Shown in pieces: positions 19,507-27,694 of a stretch of DNA of 34,484 nucleotides. Origin of the DNA: Lentzea aerocolonigenes (GTDB lineage: Bacteria > Actinomycetota > Actinomycetes > Mycobacteriales > Pseudonocardiaceae); assembly GCF_000955955.1 (NCBI RefSeq), contig NZ_JYJG01000220.1, forward strand, positions 1 through 34,484. Direction: 5' to 3'. A program made the translations under genes and the position numbers. The notes under the pieces were generated by a model that did no database searches, was not told where the DNA came from, and worked only from the letters and a program-made list of their open reading frames with translations. Position 1 is the first letter of the stretch. Every line of letters begins with the position of its first letter.

Positions 19507-20762
19507 GCTCGCCCGATGGTGTGACGAACGCGGCGGGCCCCGACGTGGACCCGGCACCCGCCGAGCAGACGGACGCGAACCAGGCGCCGCAGCCGGAAGC
19601 GGATGACACGAGCGCGCCTCGCGGTGACTCGGACACGGCAACGCCCGGTGCGCCGGAGCCCTCGGCCGCATCCGCACGAGGCTCGCTCCAAGGCGTGGTC
19701 ATCGCGGACTTCAGCCGGGTGCTGGCCGCCCCGTACGCGACGATGATGCTGGGCGACCTCGGCGCCGAGGTGATCAAGGTCGAGCAGCCGGGAAGGGGCG
19801 ACGAGACCCGCACGTGGGGTCCGCCGCACTACCAGGACGAGGCGACGTACTTCCTGTCCGTCAACAGGAACAAGACGTCGGTGCAGATCGACCTGTCCAC
19901 CGGGGCTGGCCGGGAGCAGGCGCGCGAGCTCATCGCGCGGGCGGACGTGGTGGTCGAGAACTTCAAGCCGGGCACCATGAAGAAGTTCGGGCTCGACTAC
20001 GAGTCGCTGGGCCGCGACGACCTCGTCTACTGCTCGATCTCCGGGTTCGGTTCTGGCAAGGGTGCGGACCTGCCCGGCTACGACCTGCTCGTGCAGGCCG
20101 TGGGCGGGTTGATGAGCGTGACCGGGCCGGGGCCGTACGAGCCGGTCAAGACCGGGGTGGCGCTGGTCGACGTGCTGACCGGGTTGCACGCGTGCGTCGG
20201 CATCCTGGCGGCGTTGCGGCACCGGGAGGCGACCGGGCAGGGCCAGCTGGTCGAGCTGGACCTGTTGTCGGTGCTGCTGTCCAGCATGGTGAACCAGAGC
20301 GCGGGCTTCACGCTCGCGGGCTCGGTGCCGAAGCCGATGGGCAACCGGCACCCGTCGATCGCGCCGTACGAGGTGTTCCCGACGGCCGACCAGCCGATCG
20401 TGCTCGCCGTGGGCAACGACCGGCAGTTCCGCCGGCTGTGCTCGGTGCTGGACGTGCCGGAGCTGGCCACCGACGAGCGGTTCGTGACGAACGCCGACCG
20501 GGTCGTGCACGTCGACGAACTGTTCGAGGTCCTCCAGGCGCGGCTGCGCACACGGCCGGCACAGCACTGGTTCGAGACCCTGACGCCGCTCGGCGTCCCG
20601 TGCGGTCCGGTGAACGACATCGCGCACGCGTTCGCGCTGGCCGAGTCGCTCGACCTCGACCCCACCGCGACGATCGACGACATGACGCTCGTCGCGAACC
20701 CCATCCGCCTGTCGCGCACGCCGGTCACCTACCGGCTGCGCCCGCCGAAGCTGGAGCAGTGA
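19503..20762 (+). CDS. class III (CaiB/BaiF family) CoA-transferase with Pro/Ala/Asp-rich N-terminal extension
   Basis: The 419-residue protein transfers CoA between carboxylic acids through an aspartyl-CoA anhydride. The core begins near residue 60 with GVVIADFSRVLAAPYATMMLGDLGAEVIKVE, cited here only in part as FSRVLAAPYATMMLGDLGAE, and includes KPGTMKKFGLDYESL, a GEXP-like CGPVNDI and the probable catalytic D253 in QLVELDLLSVL. The preceding ~58 residues are low-complexity (Pro, Ala, Asp, Thr, Glu) and disordered-looking. The ATG overlaps the previous stop (ATGA), supporting the long form. Relatives include glutarate and other dicarboxylate CoA-transferases, which would suit the acyl-CoA dehydrogenase next door. 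Substrate is inferred from context. Confidence 0.88.
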   Translation: MSSPDGVTNAAGPDVDPAPAEQTDANQAPQPEADDTSAPRGDSDTATPGAPEPSAASARGSLQGVVIADFSRVLAAPYATMMLGDLGAEVIKVEQPGRGDETRTWGPPHYQDEATYFLSVNRNKTSVQIDLSTGAGREQARELIARADVVVENFKPGTMKKFGLDYESLGRDDLVYCSISGFGSGKGADLPGYDLLVQAVGGLMSVTGPGPYEPVKTGVALVDVLTGLHACVGILAALRHREATGQGQLVELDLLSVLLSSMVNQSAGFTLAGSVPKPMGNRHPSIAPYEVFPTADQPIVLAVGNDRQFRRLCSVLDVPELATDERFVTNADRVVHVDELFEVLQARLRTRPAQHWFETLTPLGVPCGPVNDIAHAFALAESLDLDPTATIDDMTLVANPIRLSRTPVTYRLRPPKLEQ

Positions 20763-20763
20763 A

Positions 20764-21927
20764 GTGCAGGACCCGTTGCAGTTGCTGGACATCCCGTCGT
20801 TGCTGAGCGACGAGGAGCGCGACATCCAGGCCACCGTCGCGGCGTACCTGACCGACCACGTGCGGCCGCACATCGGGACGTGGTTCGAGGAAGGGATCCT
20901 GCCGCGCGAGCTGGCGCGGGAGCTCGGCAAGCTCGGCGTGCTGGGCATGCACCTCGAGGGGTACGGGTGCGCGGGCACGTCGGCGCTGGCGTACGGGCTC
21001 GCGTGCCTGGAGCTGGAGGCGGTGGACAGCGGCATCCGCAGCTTCGTGTCCGTGCAGGGCTCGCTGTCGATGTACTCGATCTGGAAGTACGGGTCGGAGG
21101 AGCAGAAGCAGGAGTGGCTGCCGCGACTGGCCGCCGGTGAGGCGATCGGCTGCTTCGGGCTGACCGAGCCGGACTTCGGCTCGAACCCGTCCGGGATGCG
21201 CACGCGGGCCGTCCGGGACGGGTCGGACTGGGTGCTGAACGGCACCAAGATGTGGATCACCAATGGCGGTCTGGCCGACGTGGCGACCGTGTGGGCGCAG
21301 ACCGAGGAGGGAATTCGGGGATTCCTCGTTCCCCGCGGCACGCCCGGATTCACGACGCAGGACATCAAACACAAGTTGTCAATGCGAGCGTCCGTCACTT
21401 CCGAACTGATTCTGGCAGACGTGCGACTCCCGGAAAGCGCGCGACTACCCCTCGCCACTTCCCTGCGCGCTCCTCTTTCGTGCCTGAACGAGGCGCGTTT
21501 CGGGATCGTGTTCGGCGCGGTCGGTGCCGCGCGCGACAGTTTGCAGGCCGCGTTGGACTACTCCGGCACGCGCATCCAGTTCGACAAGCCGATCGCCGCG
21601 TTCCAATTGACGCAGCGGAAGCTCGCGAGCATGTCCGTGCAGGTCAGCAACTCGATGCTGCTGGCGCTGCACCTCGCGAAGCTCAAGGAGGCCGGCACGT
21701 TGAAGCCCGAGCAGATCAGCATGGGCAAATACAACAACGTGGAGGCTGCCATCGCGATCGCCAGGGAGAGCCGGACGATCCTGGGTGCGAATGGCATCTC
21801 GCTCGAGTACTCACCCCTGCGGCACGCCAACAATCTGGAATCCGTCCTCACCTACGAGGGCACTTCCGACATCCATCTGCTATCCATCGGCCACGCGTTG
21901 ACCGGAATCTCCTCGTTCCGCGGATAG
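20764..21927 (+). CDS. acyl-CoA dehydrogenase, glutaryl-CoA dehydrogenase-like
   Basis: The 387-residue flavoenzyme starts at GTG, one base after the CoA-transferase stop. Features are CFGLTEPDFGSNPSGMRT, WITNGGLADVATVWAQ, the FAD-contact segment ARFGIVFGAVGAARDSL and SGTRIQFDKPIAAFQLTQRKL (in part), and a C-terminal TYEGTSDIHLLSIGHALTG with catalytic base E365. The C-terminal base position and TYEGT-DIH context match glutaryl-CoA dehydrogenase, which oxidises and decarboxylates glutaryl-CoA to crotonyl-CoA, more closely than short-chain acyl-CoA dehydrogenases. Distinguishing these firmly requires alignment of the active-site arginine and glutamate. It is the last gene of the catabolic operon. 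Confidence 0.88.
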   Translation: MQDPLQLLDIPSLLSDEERDIQATVAAYLTDHVRPHIGTWFEEGILPRELARELGKLGVLGMHLEGYGCAGTSALAYGLACLELEAVDSGIRSFVSVQGSLSMYSIWKYGSEEQKQEWLPRLAAGEAIGCFGLTEPDFGSNPSGMRTRAVRDGSDWVLNGTKMWITNGGLADVATVWAQTEEGIRGFLVPRGTPGFTTQDIKHKLSMRASVTSELILADVRLPESARLPLATSLRAPLSCLNEARFGIVFGAVGAARDSLQAALDYSGTRIQFDKPIAAFQLTQRKLASMSVQVSNSMLLALHLAKLKEAGTLKPEQISMGKYNNVEAAIAIARESRTILGANGISLEYSPLRHANNLESVLTYEGTSDIHLLSIGHALTGISSFRG

Positions 21928-21961
21928 TTCGCCCTATCCTGCACTCGCCGTCGTACGCGGG

Positions 21962-22434
21962 TTGGAGGATGCCCTGCCGGAGGAGACGAGCAGCCGCAGT
22001 GACGCGCGGCGCAACCGGAAACGGTTGCTGGACGCGGCCACGCACGTCCTGCGGGCTGAACCAGCCGCCGCGACGATGCAGTCGATCGCGCGCAAGGCCG
22101 CGCTCTCGCAAGCGACGGCGTACCGCCACTTCCCGTCCGTGGAAGCGCTCGTCAAGGCCTATCACGAGGACGTCATGGCGTCGTTGGCCGAACACGGCGA
22201 ACGGTCGCGGAAGGACGGCAGGCCTGGAACCGGGCGCTGGGCGGGGTGCTCAACGACCTGGCCCTCCCGGACACGTTGCTGACCGTGGCGCAGTTCCTGC
22301 ACCAGGCGATGTTCGACCCGAGGGAGATCATCGACCTCACGAAAACCGCCGGACTCCCTGACGAGCAGGTGGTCCGGCGGCTCTCGGACGCGTTCTACGG
22401 AGCGTTGCGGGGGTGGGCGTTCTCAGGCGCGTGA
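21962..22434 (+). pseudogene. TetR-family regulator broken by a frameshift
   Basis: Residues 1-80 from TTG 21962 form a typical TetR DNA-binding domain: RRNRKRLLDAATHVLRAEP, MQSIARKAALSQATAYRHF and PSVEALVKAYHEDVM. After about 22212 the frame loses sense. The ligand domain continues in the -1 frame: AWNRALGGVLNDLALPDTLL, then QFLHQAMFDPREIIDLTKTAG to the stop at 22432-22434. One missing base between ~22205 and 22225 would restore a protein of about 157 residues, still short for TetR. Either a real mutation or a sequencing error explains this. The gene lies 34 bp after the catabolic operon and its end overlaps the convergent hydrolase gene by 12 bp. A standalone DNA-binding fragment of 106 residues would be made if the frameshift is real. 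Confidence 0.7.
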
Positions 22435-23109
22435 GGCCTCCTCGATGAGATCGACGATCTCCACGGGGTGCGAGGCGAGCGAGGCGTGGCTGGAAGCGAG
22501 CTCGATCGTCCTGCGCGGGTTCATCCGCGCGGCCATGCGGCGCTGGTTGTCCGGATCGATCATCCGGTCCTCGGTGGACACCTGGTACCACGACGGTTTG
22601 GCACGCCACGCGGGTCGCGACGCCTCGGCCGCGAACGTCACGCCGAGCGGCGCCTTCTGCGTGACCGCCATGACCAGCGCCTCGTCCTCCGGCAGATCCT
22701 GGCAGAAGCTCTGGTGGAACTTCTCCTGCGCGATCCACAGGTGACCGTCCGAGTCCGGTGCGATGCTGTCGTGCGCCACCGCCGGATGCGCGGCGCTGAT
22801 CACCGCCAGGCTCTCCCCGGCGTCGGGCGCGAACGCCGCCACGTACACCAGTCCGACCACGTTCGGCAGATCGCCCGCCTCGGTGATCACCGCGCCTCCG
22901 TAGGAGTGACCGGCCAGCAGCACCGGCCCGGCGACCTGGTTGATCATCTGACGGGTGCGCGCCGCGTCGTCCGCGAGCGACGTCAACGGGTTCTCCACGG
23001 CGAGAAGGGACTCGAAGCCGCGCTTGCGCAGCTCGACGATGACCTTCGCCCAGTGCGCGGCGCCGCCCCAGAAACCGTGCACGAGCAACACGGTCGGCTT
23101 CGTGGACAT
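22423..23109 (-). CDS. alpha/beta hydrolase
   Basis: The 228-residue protein starts at ATG 23107-23109 with GGAGGA upstream; a longer reading into the regulatory gap is not supported. It has the alpha/beta-hydrolase oxyanion motif VLLVHGFWGG near residue 10 and the nucleophile elbow GHSYGG with Ser69. A likely acid is in STEDRMIDP and the catalytic His in ASSHASLASHP. It resembles the salicylate-esterase/EstC-like small hydrolases of bacteria. Substrate is unknown. It is divergent from an AraC-type gene, with a perfect GAGAGCGCTCTC palindrome between them, so the AraC protein or a LacI-type repressor may control it. Confidence 0.88.
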   Translation of the reverse strand: MSTKPTVLLVHGFWGGAAHWAKVIVELRKRGFESLLAVENPLTSLADDAARTRQMINQVAGPVLLAGHSYGGAVITEAGDLPNVVGLVYVAAFAPDAGESLAVISAAHPAVAHDSIAPDSDGHLWIAQEKFHQSFCQDLPEDEALVMAVTQKAPLGVTFAAEASRPAWRAKPSWYQVSTEDRMIDPDNQRRMAARMNPRRTIELASSHASLASHPVEIVDLIEEASRA

Positions 23110-23151
23110 GATGTTCCTCCGTCTCGAATGGACTCGAGTGCTCGCATCTTT

Positions 23152-23163
23152 GAGAGCGCTCTC
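23152..23163. promoter_or_regulatory. perfect 12-bp palindrome GAGAGCGCTCTC, LacI-type operator candidate
   Basis: The palindrome lies 43 bp upstream of each of the two divergent genes (hydrolase at 23109, AraC at 23207). Its central AGCGCT is the core of many LacI/GalR-family operators in actinobacteria. Against the CebR consensus TGGGAGCGCTCCCA the window at 23151-23164 matches 11 of 14 positions. No LacI-family gene is present in the window. Confidence 0.5.
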
Positions 23164-24068
23164 CCATACTGCGGGGCGAGCATAGGAGAACAACGGAGTA
23201 CCGAATATGGCCGAGACGCCGGGGAACTTTGCCGATCCACCAGAACCGCTCGTCCAGTCGGAATACGGCAAACGGGACGCGCTTTCCGATGTGCTGCAAA
23301 CGATTCACCTGCGAGGTGGCGAGGTCGTCCACAGCTGTGACAGGACGACCCGGTACCCGTCCGGTGCCCGCCTGGTGCACCTCGCCGAACACGGCGAGGT
23401 GCGGGTGGAGCTGCCGGACGGGCCGGTCGACCTGGCCGCCGGCGACATGGCGCTGCTGGCCCGCGGCGACGCGCACACGGTGCGTGGCGGATCCTGGTAC
23501 ACCGGCGAGTACCTGGCCGAGGCACTGGTCGCGGCACCGCTGCTCGGCGTGCTGCCCGCGGCGATCGTCGTGCGCGGCGCCGCGGAGGACACGAAGTGGC
23601 TGCCGCTGAGCCTCGGCCTGATGCGAGCGGAGGTGACCGAACCGCAGCCGGGTTCACGGGTGATGGTCGCCCGGTTGCTCGATCTGCTGTTCATCCGCGC
23701 GTTGCGGTTCTGGGCGGCATCCGACCGGCAGGCCGACCCCGGCTGGCTGACGGCCGCGCTGGACCCCGCGCTCAGTCCGGTGCTGTCCGCGATTCACCGC
23801 GCTCCCGGCCGTGACTGGCAGGTGGACGAACTGGCGAAGCTCGCCGCCCTCTCGCGTTCGGCGTTCGCCACCCGGTTCACCGAGGTGCTGGGCCAGCCGC
23901 CCGGCGCCTACGTGCTGCGGCACCGCCTCGAACACGCGGCACGCCTGCTGCTCACCACGACCGAACCGGTCGGACGGGTCGCAGCAGGCGTCGGGTACTC
24001 CGAAGCGGCGTTCAGCCGCGCGTTCACGCGTGCCTACGGCAGCTCACCACGTGCTTGGCGCGCCTCGG

Positions 24069-24761
<693 letters not shown>

Positions 24762-24812
24762 GCGCGTTTCCTAGTGGAGCGGGCGGTGACCGGGCAAGGT
24801 TTAACCAATCAC

Positions 24813-25145
24813 TCAGTTGTCGGTGTCCTTGGTGATCTCGTAGGAGCACGTCGCCGGGCTGCCCGCGTTCGTGATCTCCTTTTCCTTCTCCACGCGCAAC
24901 TTGCAGGTCGCCTGGCCGTTCTGCGGCTTGACCGTGAGCGTGATCTTGCCGAGGTCGTTGGCGAGCATGGCGCGGTTCTTGAACGGCAGGTCGACGGTCT
25001 CGGTCTGCGTGGCACCACCGGGCACGACGAGCGTCATCTCGGCCTTGCCGGTGCCCTCGATGTCGTAGAACGCCTCGTACGTGTAGCTCTTCTGGCCACA
25101 GGCCGCGAGCGCCAGCACGGGGATCAGCAGCAGGAGTTTCTTCAT
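24813..25145 (-). CDS. small MmpS-like lipoprotein
   Basis: The 110-residue protein has a lipoprotein signal peptide MKKLLLLIPVLALAAC with Cys16. The mature part, YTYEAFYDIEGTGKAEMTLV to TCSYEITKDTDN, resembles the extracellular beta-domain of MmpS/transport-accessory proteins: a beta-rich fold with a V/I-G-G type turn (VVPGGATQTETVDLPF) and two Cys that may pair. No MmpL gene is nearby, so a transport-accessory role is not supported by context. There is no clear Shine-Dalgarno before the ATG. It sits between a two-component system and a cyclophilin, all on the minus strand, with gaps of 59 and 51 bp. Confidence 0.75.
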   Translation of the reverse strand: MKKLLLLIPVLALAACGQKSYTYEAFYDIEGTGKAEMTLVVPGGATQTETVDLPFKNRAMLANDLGKITLTVKPQNGQATCKLRVEKEKEITNAGSPATCSYEITKDTDN

Positions 25146-25204
25146 GACTCGAATTCTGGTGTTGTTGCGGGAGCACGGCTTCTGTCCGCAGACTGGTTGG
25201 GGTC

Positions 25205-25831
25205 CTACTTTTGGCCGACCAGCCGGGACTCCCAGGCCCAGGCGGCGATCTCGACGCGGTTGCGAGCGTCCAATTTGGCCTGAACGCTCGCCAGGTGCGT
25301 CTTCACCGTGCCGATGGAGATGAACAGCTCCTGCGCGATCTCCGCGTTCGTCTTGCCGATGGCGGCCAGCTTCACGACGTCGAGTTCGCGCGCGGAGAGG
25401 TTGTGCGGCTGTTGGGGCGCCGGCGTGTGCATGTGCTGCAACAGCCTGACGGTGACTGACGGGCTGATGAGCGCATCACCCGTGACAGCCGCACGCACCG
25501 CTTCGATGAGCAGGTTGGGGCCTGCGTCTTTCAGGAGGAACCCGCACGCGCCGTTCGTGAGCGCTGTGTGCACGTACTCGTCGTGGTCGAACGTCGTGCA
25601 CACAACTACGTGCACGTCGTTCGCGATCTGTTTGAGCGCTTCGAGTCCGTCCATGCGGGGCATGCGGATGTCCATCAACGCGACGTCCGGCTTGGTGCGG
25701 CGTGCCTCGGCGACGGCTTCCACGCCGTCCCGCGCCTCCGCCACCACCTCGATGTCGGGCTCGGCGCCCAGAATCATGCCGAACCCGGTGCGCACCATCG
25801 CCTGGTCGTCCGCGACGAGAACCCTGATCAC
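25205..25831 (-). CDS. NarL/FixJ-family two-component response regulator
   Basis: The 208-residue protein has a receiver domain (~1-120) with acidic residues D8/D9, phospho-acceptor D54 in LMDIRMP, T in VVVCTTF and K in LLKDAG. A LuxR-type helix-turn-helix follows (~143-200; LSARELDVVKLAAIGKTNAEIAQEL, cited in part, then SIGTVKTHLASVQAKL). It begins at GTG overlapping the stop of the upstream kinase gene by 4 bp, so the two are a translationally coupled pair. The likely target is the divergent ABC exporter, as in other kinase/regulator/MacB-type clusters; this is inference. Confidence 0.93.
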   Translation of the reverse strand: MIRVLVADDQAMVRTGFGMILGAEPDIEVVAEARDGVEAVAEARRTKPDVALMDIRMPRMDGLEALKQIANDVHVVVCTTFDHDEYVHTALTNGACGFLLKDAGPNLLIEAVRAAVTGDALISPSVTVRLLQHMHTPAPQQPHNLSARELDVVKLAAIGKTNAEIAQELFISIGTVKTHLASVQAKLDARNRVEIAAWAWESRLVGQK

Positions 25832-26901
25832 GCAGTCGCCTTTCCTGTCGGGAGTGCGGCGTCGACGACCCAGCCGCCGTCGATACCGGGCCCCGCCTTG
25901 ATCCTGCCACCGAGCGCCTGCACGCGTTCGGTGAGTCCGATGAGGCCGAAGCCGTTGCCCTGCCGCGCATGCTTGCCGTCGTTCGCGACCCGGACGGTGA
26001 CCCAGTCCGGTGAGGTCTGGATCTGAACGTCCACTTTGGTCGCTTCCTGGGCGTGTTTCCTGATGTTCGTCAACGACTCCATCACCACGCGGTACACGGA
26101 ACTGGTGACCTCGAGCGGCAGGTTCGCCGTGTCGCCGTGGATTTCGAGGGTCGCCCGCGGTTCGGCCTCGACGAGCGGCTCGATGTCGACGATGCCCGCG
26201 ACCGGTGCCACGGGGGCGTCCTCGCGGAGCATGCCGACCATGCGGCGCATCGCGGTCATGGCCTCACCGCCGGCCTCCTCGATGCGTTCGAGGGCCTGTC
26301 TGGCCTGCTCGGGGTTGCGTTCGACGATCCGGCTCGCGCCCTGGGCCAGCACGACCATGCCGGTGATGTGGTGGCCCACGAAGTCGTGCAGGTCCCTGGC
26401 GAACTCGGCCTTCTGCTCGGCCTGGACAGCCGCCACCTGCTTCTCCCTGGCGTTGCTGAGCAGGCGCAGGTAGCCGACGAGCGCGAGCACGCCGATGGCG
26501 ACGACCAGCAGACCCATGGCCAGGGTGATCTCGGTGGGTCCGAGCGGGTCGCGCACGGGCTGCGTGACCAGCGCGATCACGATCCCGCCGAGCAGTGGCG
26601 CGTCCCGCCACGACCTCGCCCGGTGGGCGGTGACCGCCAGCACCCCGGTCAACGCCAGGCTCTCGGCCAGGCCGAACTCCTTCTCGAGCGGGTTGACCAG
26701 GGTGAACGTGATGGACGCGAGGACCGCGAGCGCCACCAGCGCCCGGTGAGGACGCAGCCAGGCGACCGCGGGCAGCAGGATGCACGCCAGCGCGGCCCAG
26801 CCGGTCCACGGGTACAGGCCGGGTGAGCGGAACAGACCGTAGTACCAGTCCACGAACGCGGCGGCGACCAGGGCGGCGATCGCGCCGTACCTCCAGAGCA
26901 T
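25828..26901 (-). CDS. two-component sensor histidine kinase (HisKA_3, NarL-partner type)
   Basis: The 357-residue kinase begins at ATG 26899-26901 (MLWRYGAIAALVAAAF). The N-terminal ~160 residues hold four to five membrane helices with little extracellular loop, so it probably senses membrane state or a membrane-embedded signal. The HisKA_3 dimerisation segment has phospho-acceptor H172 in ARDLHDFVGHHIT. The HATPase domain has the N box SLTNIRKHAQEATKV and the G box NGFGLIGLTERVQALGG. Longer upstream starts would run into the divergent promoter region. Its partner is the overlapping regulator gene downstream; the exporter is 109 bp away, divergent. Confidence 0.92.
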   Translation of the reverse strand: MLWRYGAIAALVAAAFVDWYYGLFRSPGLYPWTGWAALACILLPAVAWLRPHRALVALAVLASITFTLVNPLEKEFGLAESLALTGVLAVTAHRARSWRDAPLLGGIVIALVTQPVRDPLGPTEITLAMGLLVVAIGVLALVGYLRLLSNAREKQVAAVQAEQKAEFARDLHDFVGHHITGMVVLAQGASRIVERNPEQARQALERIEEAGGEAMTAMRRMVGMLREDAPVAPVAGIVDIEPLVEAEPRATLEIHGDTANLPLEVTSSVYRVVMESLTNIRKHAQEATKVDVQIQTSPDWVTVRVANDGKHARQGNGFGLIGLTERVQALGGRIKAGPGIDGGWVVDAALPTGKATA

Positions 26902-27010
26902 GGCAATGACCTTAGGCAGTTGCACGGGCCTCGCAGATCGGCCGAAAGACAGAGGCCTGCCGTGCTGGAGAGGGAGGTTTCTGCTCGTCATCTGCCGTTT
27001 TCTGGTCCTC

Positions 27011-27694
27011 GTGAACAACTACGCTTCCGCCGCGGCCGACCTCGTGAAGGTGTACGGCTCCGGCGACACCGCGGTTCGAGCACTCGACGGGGTGACCGTC
27101 GGGTTCCGGCCCGCCGCCTTCAGCGCGATCATGGGGCCGTCCGGGTCCGGCAAGTCGACCCTGATGCACTGCCTGGCCGGACTCGACACGGCCACGTCCG
27201 GCGCGGCGCTGCTGGGCGGGAAGGACCTGACCCGGCTCTCCGACAACGCGCTGACCAAGGTGCGGCGCGACCGGATCGGCTTCGTGTTCCAGGCCTTCAA
27301 CCTGCTGCCGACGCTCACCGCGGAACAGAACGTCCTGCTACCGCTGAACCTCGCCGGACGACGCGTGGATCGCGCCTGGTTCACGCAGCTCGTGGAGGTG
27401 CTGGGGCTCGCGTCACGGCTGTCGCACCGGCCGTCGGAGATGTCCGGCGGGCAGCAGCAGCGCGTGGCGCTGGCCCGTGCGCTCGTCACGCGGCCTGACG
27501 TGATCTTCGCCGACGAACCCACCGGCAACCTGGACTCGCGGACGTCCGCGGACGTGCTGAACCTGCTGAGGCAGGCCGTGCGCGAGTTCGGGCAGACGAT
27601 CGTGATGGTCACGCACGACGACCGCGCGGCTTCCTACGCCGACGTCGTGGTGCGGATGGCCGACGGACGCGTCGTGCAGGCGGTCGCCGCATGA
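27011..27694 (+). CDS. MacB/LolD-type ABC exporter ATPase
   Basis: The 227-residue ATPase is assigned a GTG start at 27011 ([20 protein letters not shown]), since typical family members begin a few residues before the LVKVYG strand. It has Walker [13 protein letters not shown]-loop [12 protein letters not shown], signature [16 protein letters not shown], Walker [13 protein letters not shown] and H-loop VTHD. The FNLLP and EPTGNLDS motifs are characteristic of the MacB/LolD/FtsE exporter class. Its stop overlaps the permease start by 4 bp. Partner membrane protein is that permease; substrate may be an antimicrobial peptide or a lipid, but nothing in the sequence decides this. Confidence 0.93.
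   Translation: MNNYASAAADLVKVYGSGDTAVRALDGVTVGFRPAAFSAIMGPSGSGKSTLMHCLAGLDTATSGAALLGGKDLTRLSDNALTKVRRDRIGFVFQAFNLLPTLTAEQNVLLPLNLAGRRVDRAWFTQLVEVLGLASRLSHRPSEMSGGQQQRVALARALVTRPDVIFADEPTGNLDSRTSADVLNLLRQAVREFGQTIVMVTHDDRAASYADVVVRMADGRVVQAVAA

Noticed and set aside
18903..21458. 851-codon open frame on the minus strand
   Set aside because: It lies antisense to three well-supported enzymes and has Ser/Arg/His-rich composition typical of shadow frames.
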